64,000 nt of DNA from Lujinxingia vulgaris (GTDB lineage: Bacteria; Myxococcota_A; Bradymonadia; Bradymonadales; Bradymonadaceae). The translations under genes and the position numbers were made by a program. The notes below the pieces were generated by a model. The model worked only from the letters and a program-made list of their open reading frames with translations, searched no databases and was not told the DNA's origin. Shown piece after piece: positions 23,701 to 32,044 of this stretch. The stretch spans positions 620,001-684,000 of the forward strand of contig NZ_VOSM01000002.1 in NCBI RefSeq assembly GCF_007997015.1, given 5' to 3'. Positions within the stretch are counted from its first letter, which is position 1. Each line of letters opens with the position of its first letter.

Positions 23701-26525
23701 CGCGTGAGCAGCTCGGCGGCCTTGTCGGCGCGGCCCGCGCGGAAGTGGTTGATGGCGATGAGGTAGGTGTGCTCGCCGGGGGCCATCGAGGCGATGCGCT
23801 CCAGCTGAGCGATGGCCTCATCCCACATCCCGGCGCTCTCCAGGGTGCTTAAGATGAGCTGGCGGGCAATGAGGGTGTTGGGGGCTTTGGCCAGGTAGCT
23901 GTCGATGAGCGGGCTGAGCTCGTCGAGGCGGTCTTGCTGGCGGTACATGGTCGCCAGGAGGGTAAAGCCCTGACGGTTGGCGTCGGCGTCGGGTGAGGCG
24001 AAGAGGAGCTGCAGGTAGGGTTCGGCGGCCTCATAACGCCCGAACTTCATAAGGAGCTCGGCGATGCGGACCGCGTCGCGGGTGCTGCGGGAGCGGTCGC
24101 GGTGGAGCTGCTCAAGCGTCGTCTCAGCGCGCTCAAACTCGCCAAGCTCCAGGAGCGTCTCGGCGTAGGGGAGGGCCACCGAGGATGGCGAGCTACCCTG
24201 AGCGATGGCGCGCTCGTAGGCTAGTTTTGCGACGTTGAAGTAGCGGCGCTGGCGCCAGAAGTCGGCCTGTCGGCTCCAGTCGCGCAGCAGGGCGTCGGCC
24301 TGCTCGCTCCAGCCTTCCGGCGTGGCGTCGGCGTGCTCGAGCGCGCGGCGGTAGTGGTGCGCGGCGCGGCGTCGCAGCTCGGTGGCGTCGTCGAGGGCGG
24401 CCTCGCGAGACATCGCGTCGTAGACGTCGCCGAAGACGCGGTTAGATGCGAAGTCGTCGCGATCGCCAAAGATCTGGCGTGCCAGGGGAAGGGCGGCTGA
24501 GGCGCGCTGGCGCGCGCCCAGGCGAATCAGGATGCCCTCAAAGGCCTGGGCCGGGGCATCGGTCGCGGCCATAAATTGCGCCAGCGTGTCGATGGCGCGC
24601 GCGTCGCGACCGGTGTCAAAATAGAGGTCGGCGAGCTGCTCGACCCAGCGCCAGTCTTCAGGCGCCTGCTCGATAAGCGCCACCAGCGTGGACTCCATGC
24701 GCTCGGGGAGGTTGGCGCGGCGGTAGCGCATCAGGGCGTCGGCCAGCGCGCTCTGGCGCTCCTCGGCGGGGCTGTCGGCGATGTAGCGGTCCAGGCTCGC
24801 GCTCATCGCCGGGAAGCGGCCCTGCTCGAAGTTGATGTCGGCCACGTTAAGCCAGGATCGGTGGTTGCCGGCACGGGCGGAGCGCTCGTAATAGCTCAGC
24901 GAGCGGCCCGGATCGCCCAGACGCCAGAAACGCTCGGCGACAAAACGAAGATCCTCTTCCTGATTGCCGCGGGCGGCGATCCAGGCGTCGTAGGTAGCCT
25001 CGGCGTCGGCCGGGCGCCCCCAGGTGGCGTAGAGCCCGGCCAGCGCCTCGACCACGCGGATGTCTTCGCGGGTCTGGTTGCCCAGGCGTTTAAGCAGGCG
25101 TTCGGCTTCTTCAAAAAAGCGCTCGCGGGTCAGCAGCGTGGTGATCTGCAAGACACTCGCCGTCTCCATGTCGACGGCCTGCAGGTAGGCCATAAAGGCC
25201 TGCAGCATCGCTTCGCGATCTTTGAGCTCCATGAGCACCATGCCGAGCGCGAGGTTGGCGTTGTCGCTGGTCTCGGGGAACTGCAGGGCGCGCTCGTAGA
25301 GCGAGCGGGCCAGCGGGAGGTTGTTGCGCTGCTGCGCCCAGCTGGCCGCGCGCTCCAGAGCGACATGGGCCGGCGGGTTGGCCTCGACGAAGCGGTTGAT
25401 GACTTCTTCGACCTCATCGAGTCGGGCGCGGGAGGCCAGAAGGTTGGCCAGGAGCTCGGTCATCGGCCAGTCGGGCTGCACCGTCTCGGAGGCGTCGAGC
25501 AAGATGTTGAGCGCAACTTCGGGGGCGCCGTAGTCGGCGGCAAGGCGCGCGCTGCGGGTGTAGTGGGCGGCGGTGAGCTCTTCGGGCTCGTTGTCGAGGG
25601 AGGCGCGAAGGGCCGCCTCGGCGCGCGCCGGTTGCTCGGCGTCGAGGAAGGCGCGGGCAAGTCGCGAGTAAACATGCACAAGGTCGGGATGGGGCGGGGG
25701 AACCAGCGCGATCGCTTCTTCGAGAAGATCAACGGTTGCGGCGTGCGCGTCGAACTCATAGGCCCGATCTGCGAATGCAACCAGCCGTTTGGCGCGCGCT
25801 TCGTCATCGGAGACGCGAGAGGCCGTGTCGCGCCAGACGCGCAGCGCCTCATCGGGAAGATCGAGCTTCAGGTAGAGCGCGCCGAGCTGTGAGGCGCCGT
25901 CCTCAAAGTCGGGGTCGGTGGCCAGCACACCTTCCAGAAGATCGACCGCCTCGACGTACTCGCCGCGCGCGGCCAACTCATCGGCATAGAGCAGCACGTC
26001 AGCACGAAGACGATCCAGGGTGGCGGAAATATGGTTGGCGTCGAGCTTACGCAGCGCCGTGCGCAGCGCGATGAGGGTGGGGAGCTGCTGGCGCACCTCG
26101 GCGTGGGTGATGCCGGCCTCGAGAACCTCGGCCAACTTCGCAGCGTCGACCGCTTCGTCGTCATCGTCGCGGGCGCGCAGGTAGGCCAGCGCGGCCTCGG
26201 CCGGCTCATTGAGCGCCTCATTGATGCCGGCGACCAGGGTGGAGGCGCGCGCGCCGAACTCACCAGATTGCTCCGCGCGCGTCGCCGGGCGCAGCGCCTG
26301 CTGATATTTTTCCTGCGCCACCAGCGCCTCGGCCAACACCAGGTTGGCGCGGGCGCTACCGGGCTCTTCTTCAAGCTGCTCGCGGGCGATGCTCTCAGCG
26401 CGGGCGGCGTCGCCGGCGCGCAGCGCATCCTCGCCACGTTGAAGATCGTGGGCGCAGCCGGCGAGCAATAGCGCCGCCAGAAGCCAGGCTGTGGAATGGG
26501 AGCGATGGCGAAGGAGAAACTTCAT
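20706..26525 (-). CDS. Giant TPR lipoprotein (1,939 residues)
   Basis: Lipoprotein with a signal of about 24 residues ending in the lipobox LLLAGC (Cys24). Nearly the whole length is helical TPR-like solenoid: many segments of the form 'A..Y(E/D)RALAL.(P/A)' with R/L/A-rich helices, from about residue 30 to 1,925. Internal repeat units vary and no enzyme domain is recognised. The C-terminal part ('GWLHFRQGDLTQARDTISSAL', near 1,880-1,900) matches classical TPRs. Likely an outer-membrane-anchored periplasmic scaffold for secretion or polysaccharide export complexes (inference). I chose the ATG just before the signal; an upstream ATG at 26582 adds 19 residues. No partner gene lies on its strand. 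Confidence 0.85.
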   Translation of the reverse strand: MKFLLRHRSHSTAWLLAALLLAGCAHDLQRGEDALRAGDAARAESIAREQLEEEPGSARANLVLAEALVAQEKYQQALRPATRAEQSGEFGARASTLVAGINEALNEPAEAALAYLRARDDDDEAVDAAKLAEVLEAGITHAEVRQQLPTLIALRTALRKLDANHISATLDRLRADVLLYADELAARGEYVEAVDLLEGVLATDPDFEDGASQLGALYLKLDLPDEALRVWRDTASRVSDDEARAKRLVAFADRAYEFDAHAATVDLLEEAIALVPPPHPDLVHVYSRLARAFLDAEQPARAEAALRASLDNEPEELTAAHYTRSARLAADYGAPEVALNILLDASETVQPDWPMTELLANLLASRARLDEVEEVINRFVEANPPAHVALERAASWAQQRNNLPLARSLYERALQFPETSDNANLALGMVLMELKDREAMLQAFMAYLQAVDMETASVLQITTLLTRERFFEEAERLLKRLGNQTREDIRVVEALAGLYATWGRPADAEATYDAWIAARGNQEEDLRFVAERFWRLGDPGRSLSYYERSARAGNHRSWLNVADINFEQGRFPAMSASLDRYIADSPAEERQSALADALMRYRRANLPERMESTLVALIEQAPEDWRWVEQLADLYFDTGRDARAIDTLAQFMAATDAPAQAFEGILIRLGARQRASAALPLARQIFGDRDDFASNRVFGDVYDAMSREAALDDATELRRRAAHHYRRALEHADATPEGWSEQADALLRDWSRQADFWRQRRYFNVAKLAYERAIAQGSSPSSVALPYAETLLELGEFERAETTLEQLHRDRSRSTRDAVRIAELLMKFGRYEAAEPYLQLLFASPDADANRQGFTLLATMYRQQDRLDELSPLIDSYLAKAPNTLIARQLILSTLESAGMWDEAIAQLERIASMAPGEHTYLIAINHFRAGRADKAAELLTRWAAEGSQTEMWLAASDFLADHGELDQALTLLDTALDRAPGDRALRLQRATLRARAGLLEDALDDANVCLDEREECPGALITSFIEEVSVAGRFDLAAPFMEQARVNSARNAAETPGRTHPALLSGDPEQVRAFVDKVLGQGVGLTELVNQLDTAGYHALSQAMIEEELREGDAATGALLLLNRQLAITPGAAVDDLLMTLRPVIDPLDRSNEDFVGPVGDTLIRMGRRAEGIAYLRAAVDAGDVSYLGQLAQALIMEGQFDEGMSLLVRAVKDPTANTESAADAAMRLELAAQPELARRLLQELARQPETSARAFPLKVHYDLEHHGDVTRALADVDAHLTWMQELRGADFGQQLSSDALEDAVVGALETIASLGYVEAVLGHLDTLPDALQQSPRLGRLRLHAALLRGDDQAIDGATDALLASADNAPEARRQITHQLLAFGHTERADAMLAPLLERHPAEPANFALQLALLRATNAPDAALTDAAEAHINASADRQLARTRVSEQLSNLALDHLALDVARRGAAQIPVVSELNLAIDAAVLEGDLNTLRDLLPRLMRTADTPETILTNLYRRARYSPDIRVPLAILDHLQSLHPAAIGWEVERIYLRFRNGDVEEARERMVAMVERSNAHPSVVDELIKMLSTERLDVEIARVLASALDPDTLGPLHLRAIAEAELAMGFDDRAEPWLARLDALAGNPSHGVAIATDLNKRRLYDAALQALGEPQAENSPAFDAAHAIATMGSGQPAADKLLAAMRRGIPSVSALHDGLVAAIDGELAEDARQVIEALTQTPMAPAYAATQPLQLVLTAGAVDRSGRGMQYVRDFLDTRLPRIASSAGINWQQFAGQLAEAYRHHDALAAYGVYRDRIYQSLLTSPRRENLAIYLNNLAYMYATTNANIDEGLALARRAIALAGGRNSSYVDTLGWLHFRQGDLTQARDTISSALNVYDGSAVGLEELYRHLGDILDAQGQHHSAAWMHIYADRVGQRSPWEGVP

Positions 26526-26768
26526 CATAGCGGGCACGTCATTTGGAAGTAAGGGGGGAGGATGGCGTAGCACACGCCTCATCGCCCCGAATTCTGGTCG
26601 TAGGATGTGGTCGCACAGCCCACGCCGGGGCGCAAGAAGGGGGGCGATGCGGGCGCATCTGACGCGACCTACTTTACAAGGGGCACGCGTGTGCTAATGA
26701 TAACGACCCGTTGGCGGGTTTTGAGTCCCGAAATTCTTCAGAAATCTCGAAACAAAAGGGTAACAATC

Positions 26769-27383
26769 GTGACGTCGAATGAAGACGAGTTGATGTCCTA
26801 TGATGGCCTGGTCATTGAGCGCGGTGCGCGCCACTGCAAGATCCTCAATGAGGAGGGCGAGGTGGAGTTTCGGACCACGAACCTGCGCGACGCACAACGC
26901 TTCCTGGAGCTGCTCGAGGAGCGCGACCGGTTGCAGAAGCTGCTCGATTCGCGCGGGATCGCTCCGCACCGCATCTACCTGTTGGCCGCCGAAGAAGAGA
27001 AGCGCGGTCGGGTGAACCTCGATGGTGCTCCGGCCAAAGAGGTCGTGATCGTCGCCAAGAGCGAAGATAACGGCCTTGTGGTGCGCTCGCTTGCCGATGG
27101 CAAAGAGGAGATCGTCGATATGGACGAGCTCGAAGCCATCGAAGGCGGTCCCTACCTGCAGGCCTCCGAGGTGCAGGATGAGACGATGCTCGCGCTGATC
27201 CGCTACGACCGCGAGGCCGAGACGGCGCATCTGGCGCTCTTCCGCACCCAGGAAGGGGCCGATGAGATGGCCGGTGAGTGGGCCAAGGTCGAGGAGAACC
27301 CGGGCACTGAGTATCAGGCGCTGGTGGCGAACTCCGAGGGCGATGTGATCCTCTACCGCGCCGAAGCGACCGTTGAGGACTGA
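26769..27383 (+). CDS. Hypothetical cytoplasmic protein
   Basis: A 204-residue soluble, acidic protein with no signal peptide, TM or recognised domain. It begins with mixed beta/alpha segments ('LVIERGARHCKILNEEGEVE'), then a helical stretch ('LRDAQRFLELLEERDRLQKL', near 45-64). A beta-rich second half follows ('VVIVAKSEDNGLVVRSLADG'). The GTG start is preferred because AAAAGGGTAACAATC lies before it and codon use fits from there. A single gene with its own terminator, divergent from the giant TPR gene. No function assigned. Confidence 0.65.
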   Translation: MTSNEDELMSYDGLVIERGARHCKILNEEGEVEFRTTNLRDAQRFLELLEERDRLQKLLDSRGIAPHRIYLLAAEEEKRGRVNLDGAPAKEVVIVAKSEDNGLVVRSLADGKEEIVDMDELEAIEGGPYLQASEVQDETMLALIRYDREAETAHLALFRTQEGADEMAGEWAKVEENPGTEYQALVANSEGDVILYRAEATVED

Positions 27384-27410
27384 GCTTTAAGTACCTCGCC
27401 ATGCACGCAC

Positions 27411-27446
27411 AAAAAAACCTCGCCGCGATCGCGGCGAGGTTTTTTT
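27411..27446. terminator. Rho-independent terminator
   Basis: Stem ACCTCGCCGCG-AT-CGCGGCGAGGT with A-tract (7) before and T-tract (7) after. It ends the 204-residue gene and serves the convergent rhodanese-like gene too. Confidence 0.92.
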
Positions 27447-27501
27447 GTGAAGCGGCGCGGCCCGGCACATGATGATGCCGGGCCGCGAGGGTCTTGTGTG
27501 A

Positions 27502-27861
27502 TCAGAGGCGGGTGACTTCGCCGACGATCTCAGCCTCGCTACCCTCGGTGAGGAAGCCTGCGTTCTTCCAGGCGTCCAGGCCTCCATCGAAGTCGGAGAC
27601 CTTGCGGAAGCCAAGCTCCTCGAGGATTTTTGCCGCGCGGTTGGACGCCTCGGCGTCGTGGCTGTCGCCGTAGACGACGATGCGCTGATTTTTACCCAGG
27701 TCCTTGCGGGCGCGCTCCTTGAGCGACTCCACAGGGATGTTGATTGCGCCGGGGATGTGCTCGCGCTGGTAGTCCTCGGGGTTGAGAATGTCGATCAGTA
27801 CGAAGTCTTCGCCTTCTGCGATACGCTGTTGAAGCTCCGTGCTAGACATCAACCGTGCCAT
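27502..27861 (-). CDS. Rhodanese-fold protein without catalytic Cys
   Basis: A 119-residue single rhodanese domain with family signatures: 'FVLIDILNPEDYQREHIPGA' near 20-39 (the usual D(V/I)R...F...HIPGA) and 'GGLDAWKNAGF' near the C-terminus. The active-site loop, usually (V)YC...G.RS, reads IVVYGDSHDAEASNRAA (61-77), so the catalytic Cys is replaced by Gly65. It is probably not a sulfurtransferase but a phosphatase-like or binding module, or a scaffold (inference). ATG 27861 has AAAGGATCTTC upstream. Confidence 0.8.
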   Translation of the reverse strand: MARLMSSTELQQRIAEGEDFVLIDILNPEDYQREHIPGAINIPVESLKERARKDLGKNQRIVVYGDSHDAEASNRAAKILEELGFRKVSDFDGGLDAWKNAGFLTEGSEAEIVGEVTRL

Positions 27862-28164
27862 GAAGATCCTTTGTTCTGGGCCAGTTACGCCTTTTGTGTC
27901 CTCCAGATGCCCGCGGTATCTTGGCGAGGTCGGCCGGATTCGGGACAACGGCGCTCTCGGGGAGAGGGCCGCGACCGCGGGGCAGGACAGCTGCTGGCGA
28001 GTAATATAGTCCCCGACCGCTCTTTAGCAACCGCGCATCCCCCGAAGGGGCGTTGTGGTTGCTTCGAGACGGGCTGCTGGTTAGGTTGCAGACCGAAGAC
28101 TACTGGCAATGCGATGGACATGCGGCTGCTCCTTAAGGGGCGGCCTTCGATGGGAGCGGTATCC
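27862..28164. other. 303-bp divergent intergenic region
   Basis: No gene is supported. It should hold promoters for the rhodanese-like (minus) and TPR-PEGA (plus) genes. The sequence around 28001-28020 (GAGTAATATAGT) is the only AT-rich patch. No clear operator or hairpin with a T-tract was seen. Confidence 0.4.
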
Positions 28165-29256
28165 ATGGTGAGCGCACGCTCAATGAGACGATGGCTGGCG
28201 GCAGCGGCGGCGGTGATGGCGCTGCTCTTCTGCGCGCCCCTTTACGCCCAGAGCTCGGAGGCGGCACTTGATACGGTGCGGGAGGCCAATGATCATTACG
28301 ACGCTGGCGAGTTCAGTCGGGCGCTGCTCAAGTACCGCCAGGCCTTCGATGTGCTCGAAGACGTGCGCCTGCTCTACCGTATCGGGTTGAGTTACGAGAA
28401 CCTGGGCAACTACGCCCGCGCGCGCCAGACGCTGCTGCGCTACCTGGAGCTCGATAAAGACAGCCCGGTCGAGGGGAGGGTGCGCGCAAAGATCGATCAG
28501 CTGCGCGATCTTGAGGAGAACATCCAGGCCTACCTGGTGGTCGACTCGGTGCCGGCCGGCGCCACCGTCTACCTCAATGAGTATATGGGCGAGCCGGAGG
28601 GCGAGGCGCCGGTGACGATGCCGGTGGGGGCCGGGGAGAACGTGGTGACGCTGGTCTTCCCTGACCGCCAGCGCCTGCAGGCCGTCGTCGAGGTAGGCGC
28701 CGGCGCGACTGTCGAGCGCATCTTTCAGGTCGGCAGCGCCGCGCCTCCTCGCCAGAGTGAGGAGCTGGCCAGTGCTGAGGCCGATGAGGTGGAGGTCCAC
28801 GAGGTTGAAGCGCCGATCGTCGACGAGCGCGCCACCGAAGAGGCTCCGGCCGAAGCGGCTGAAGAAGAAGCCAGCGCGGAGGTCGGTGAGGCTGCCGAGG
28901 AGGAGGTCGCCGAAGCCGGCGGCGATGATGTGATCCCGATGCCCGGCTCCGAGAGGGCGCTGGACCGCCCCGTGCGCCTGGATCGCATCAGCGTTGCGCC
29001 CCCGTGGTGGGCCAATACGCTGGCGGTGATGGGGTTTGTGGGCAGCGCGCTCTGCGGAGCGGGGGCGGCCTACGGAACGGTCAATGTGGGGCAGGCCCTG
29101 GGCTGCGGGTTGGTCCTGACCGGCTCGGGCTTCTTTTTGCTGGGGCGCGACTGGAGCGGGCGCTTGCCGCCGGCCTCCCAGGCGCCCGGGTTTTCGGATG
29201 CGGGTGCAGGCGGTTCGGCGCGTAGCTTCGGCATGAGCTTTGGTGGGCGCTTCTAA
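28165..29256 (+). CDS. TPR-PEGA membrane protein with hydrophobic hairpin
   Basis: A 363-residue protein with a signal peptide (about 1-27, cleavage near YAQ). TPR-like repeats span about 35-115 ('EANDHYDAGEFSRALLKYRQ'). A PEGA-type beta domain lies at about 125-190 ('YLVVDSVPAGATVYLNEYMG', typical DSxPxGAxVYLN). A Glu/Ala-rich linker follows (about 205-265), then a hydrophobic hairpin (about 290-330) and a short tail ending 'SFGMSFGGRF'. It is an envelope protein, probably inner-membrane with a large periplasmic domain. GGGAGCGGTATCC is the ribosome site. Similar hairpin/tail proteins occur at 35431-36225 and 55806-57266. Role unknown. Confidence 0.8.
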   Translation: MVSARSMRRWLAAAAAVMALLFCAPLYAQSSEAALDTVREANDHYDAGEFSRALLKYRQAFDVLEDVRLLYRIGLSYENLGNYARARQTLLRYLELDKDSPVEGRVRAKIDQLRDLEENIQAYLVVDSVPAGATVYLNEYMGEPEGEAPVTMPVGAGENVVTLVFPDRQRLQAVVEVGAGATVERIFQVGSAAPPRQSEELASAEADEVEVHEVEAPIVDERATEEAPAEAAEEEASAEVGEAAEEEVAEAGGDDVIPMPGSERALDRPVRLDRISVAPPWWANTLAVMGFVGSALCGAGAAYGTVNVGQALGCGLVLTGSGFFLLGRDWSGRLPPASQAPGFSDAGAGGSARSFGMSFGGRF

Positions 29257-29344
29257 GCACAACGTCTTGCGCCAGATGCCCCCCGGTGGTACCTCTGGCG
29301 GTGATCTGGTCGATGGTTTTAACCTACCCATGTTCGAGTTAACG

Positions 29345-29533
29345 ATGTCCGAGCGCGCTCCTCAGCATATCTCTCGCAAAAAGACCCCGGTCTTCTGGGA
29401 CTGGTGGTATGAGAACCCCGTCGAAATTATCATCGTGGCGATGGCCCTGGCGTTCTTCGCGCTGACGCCCTGGAGTGGCTTCGGCGTCTCGGAGCAAGAC
29501 GTCAACAGCGCCGACATCACGATCGTGCCCTGA
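29345..29533 (+). CDS. Small single-TM membrane protein
   Basis: A 62-residue protein with a polar N-terminus ('MSERAPQHISRKKTPVFWDW'), a motif WYENPVE, one TM (about 26-42, 'IIIVAMALAFFAL') and a short periplasmic tail. It is 88 bp downstream of the TPR-PEGA gene, followed by a rho-independent terminator. The Shine-Dalgarno is weak. An alternative in-frame ATG is at 29330. The coherent TM and terminator argue that it is real; function unknown. Confidence 0.55.
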   Translation: MSERAPQHISRKKTPVFWDWWYENPVEIIIVAMALAFFALTPWSGFGVSEQDVNSADITIVP

Positions 29534-29556
29534 CGCAAAGCGGCACAGATGAGATG

Positions 29557-29588
29557 CAAAACCGGGCCCTTCGGGCCCGGTTTTTTTT
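29557..29588 (+). terminator. Rho-independent terminator
   Basis: Stem CCGGGCCC-TTC-GGGCCCGG with eight T after (29581-29588). It ends the TPR-PEGA unit; the A-tract on the left is shorter. Confidence 0.9.
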
Positions 29589-29637
29589 ATGCCCGGCGAT
29601 GCGCGGAACGTGGCGTGGTAGCGCGACTTCTCCGCGA

Positions 29638-32013
29638 TCAGAAGGAGTGCCCGATGCTCAGGTAGAAGCCGTAGCCCACGAGCAGCTCCTGGATGGCGTC
29701 TTGATCCTGAGGCACGAAGACGCAGGCCTCGGTGCCCTGGGTGGAAGGATCGGCGCAGCGGCGAAAGCGCGGGTCCCGGGTGGTGTCGCTTAAGGTGTAG
29801 GCAAAGTCCAGGCGCACCGGGCCCACCGGGGTGTTCCACCACACGCCGGTGCCCAGGCCGTAGAGCAGGGAGGGGGCGAGCTCGCTGAAGCTGACGGTGC
29901 CCTGGTCGTTGGCGGCGGTGTCGACCTCAAGCTGACCGCGCAGGATGGTGGCCGCGTCAACGAAGACCGCGCCCCACACGTCGCCAATCGAGAAGAGGTT
30001 GGGTACAAGGCGCACCCGGGGCTCCACCGACCACTCAAACTGGGTGAGCCCGCCCACCGGCACCGCCTCCCCGGACGGGGTGTAGAGAGAGAGGCGCTGG
30101 CGACCGAAGCTGCGCATGCCGTCGGTGCCGCCGCTGTAGAGGCGGCTCTGGATGGGCACGCCGGTGTCGCGGCCGGTGTTGTAAACGCTGCCCAGGCGCG
30201 TGCGCATCGCCAGCACCGAGCGGCCCAGAAGATCCGATGGGACGTAGCCCTCCGCCGAGAGGACCGGCTTGATAAAGTCGAACTCGCCGCCCGCAGCGAA
30301 GCTGCCGGCTTCTTGAACCGTGAGGGCCACCAGGGCGCCGGAGGTGGGGTCGAGCACGTCGTTGCGCATATCGAGGATCAAGGACTGCTCCAGGTACTCG
30401 AGCAAGAACTCGGTCTGGAAGTCCAGGCCCAGGGTGGTCGTGGAGACGTCGACCAGCGACTCTTCGACGTTGAAGTAGTTGTAGTAGGCCACGTTGTAGG
30501 ATGCCTCCAGGCGCAGCTTGCGAAAGATGGGGCGATCAAGGCCCACCCGCAGCGCGGGGTTCCAGACCGAAAAGCCCTCGCGCACATCGCGCTCCACGCT
30601 GGCGCTTAAGCGCAGGTTGGTGCGGCGCTCGATGAACTGGGGCTGCGAGAAGCGCAGCTCACTGGAGAGGATCACCCCGCGGTTGACCAGCTCCTCGCGG
30701 GGGATGAGCCCGGGAGCCCAGGCGTAGCCGGCCAGGTTGAAGTGGTCCAGGCGGCGAAGCCCGCCCAGGAAGTTGCGCGCCGACCAGTTGAGCAGCCCGC
30801 GCACATCCTGGCGGGCGCTCTCCACGGCCAGGCCGGCCCCTACGCGCAGGTTGTACTTTTTGGCCTCCTTGAGGCGCACCACCACCGGGACCTCCGGGTC
30901 GAGGCGGCTGCGGCGCTCGGCCTCCAGCTGAGCGCTCTCCAGAAGCGTGCTCACGCCCAGCGCGGTGTTGCCAGCAGCCTCATCGGTGTCGGCGCCCTCC
31001 TGAGTGTCGGTCTCAGTGGAGGTTTCGTCGGGATCCTCGGTCGCAGCGAGGCCGGGGCGCGGGGATGTCTCCACGCTTTTCTGCGGGTCGGCGTCGTCGG
31101 GGACATCGCTCTCTTCGAGGAGGTTTTCGAGGCGCTCGCGATCCTCTTCGTCCTCCAGAGTGAACTCGCGAGCCTCGTGGGCCGGCAGCACTGTGACGAG
31201 CCCGAAGACCCCGAGCTCGTAGACGTCTTCCTGGGTCTCATTGAGGCGCTGTGGGTCGTACTGTTCGCCCGGCTCAATGGTGATGGCCTCGCGCACAAAA
31301 CGCTCCTCGACGTCTTCGAGCCCGAAGATATGCACCTGACCGAAGCGTGAGCGGGGACCGGCGTCGATGAAGAAGAACACATCGGCCTGGCGCGTCTCCG
31401 GATCGACGAAGGCGCGGCCGCTGACCGCAGCGTAAGCGTAACCCGCTTCGCGCAGCCGCCGTCCCAGCGCGTCGCGGGTGGTCACGTAGTCGTCCTGGGT
31501 AAAGATCGCGCCCGGGGTCAGCGGGAGCTCTTCGAGAAGATCGTCACGGGAGATCTTCGACGAGGGGTCGAGGCCCTCAAGCTCAATGCGCTCAATGCGC
31601 GTGGGCTCACCCTCATCGATGGTCACCCGCACGCTGACGGTGTTTTCCTGCGGGTTTTCAATGATCGACTCCGAGACGATCGTCGCCCCGAAGTAGCCAC
31701 GCCGCTGGTAGAAGGTCTCGATGCGCTCTCGGTCGCGCTGCCAGCTGAACTGATTGAAGTACTGATGCTCGGCGCCGATGAGGGGAAGCCAGGGCACGGC
31801 GGCTCGCCAGCCCGGATCTTCGCGCGTGGCCAGGCCGTCCCGAAGCTCGCTCTCCGAGACCTGCTCTACGCCCCGCAACTCCACCCGGCTGATGCGCAGA
31901 TCGGTGGTCCCCGGCACGATGTAGTCGCTCTCGGAGGTGGTCGCGCAGCCGGCCAGAAGCCCCAGCGACAGCACACTCGCAAGCGCGACGCGATGGGATG
32001 GGGCAGAAGCCAT
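29638..32013 (-). CDS. Omp85/BamA-TamA family lipoprotein
   Basis: A 791-residue Omp85 protein with a lipobox (LLAGC, Cys23) in a signal peptide. POTRA domains cover about 45-265 ('RISRVELRGVEQVSESELRD' near 45, 'YQRRGYFGATIVSESI', then 'IERIELEGLDPSSKISRDDL', 'EAGYAYAAVSGRAFVDPE'). A strongly acidic insert (about 285-355) follows. The beta-barrel runs from about 385 to the C-terminus with the conserved 'RLYSGGTDGMRSFGRQRLS' (R/K-x-x-G-x-x-x-x-R-G-like) and ends in a terminal aromatic strand, 'GYGFYLSIGHSF'. It inserts or translocates proteins at the outer membrane. A lipoprotein form is unusual (TamL-like). It is downstream of two kinases on the same strand, spacing 31 bp. Confidence 0.88.
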   Translation of the reverse strand: MASAPSHRVALASVLSLGLLAGCATTSESDYIVPGTTDLRISRVELRGVEQVSESELRDGLATREDPGWRAAVPWLPLIGAEHQYFNQFSWQRDRERIETFYQRRGYFGATIVSESIIENPQENTVSVRVTIDEGEPTRIERIELEGLDPSSKISRDDLLEELPLTPGAIFTQDDYVTTRDALGRRLREAGYAYAAVSGRAFVDPETRQADVFFFIDAGPRSRFGQVHIFGLEDVEERFVREAITIEPGEQYDPQRLNETQEDVYELGVFGLVTVLPAHEAREFTLEDEEDRERLENLLEESDVPDDADPQKSVETSPRPGLAATEDPDETSTETDTQEGADTDEAAGNTALGVSTLLESAQLEAERRSRLDPEVPVVVRLKEAKKYNLRVGAGLAVESARQDVRGLLNWSARNFLGGLRRLDHFNLAGYAWAPGLIPREELVNRGVILSSELRFSQPQFIERRTNLRLSASVERDVREGFSVWNPALRVGLDRPIFRKLRLEASYNVAYYNYFNVEESLVDVSTTTLGLDFQTEFLLEYLEQSLILDMRNDVLDPTSGALVALTVQEAGSFAAGGEFDFIKPVLSAEGYVPSDLLGRSVLAMRTRLGSVYNTGRDTGVPIQSRLYSGGTDGMRSFGRQRLSLYTPSGEAVPVGGLTQFEWSVEPRVRLVPNLFSIGDVWGAVFVDAATILRGQLEVDTAANDQGTVSFSELAPSLLYGLGTGVWWNTPVGPVRLDFAYTLSDTTRDPRFRRCADPSTQGTEACVFVPQDQDAIQELLVGYGFYLSIGHSF

Positions 32014-32044
32014 AGCGCAACACCACGTCATTCAGGCAAAGACA

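Noticed and set aside
22230-23852. 540-codon plus-strand frame in the giant TPR gene
   Set aside because: Lies inside a continuous TPR solenoid on the other strand; no start signal or domain.
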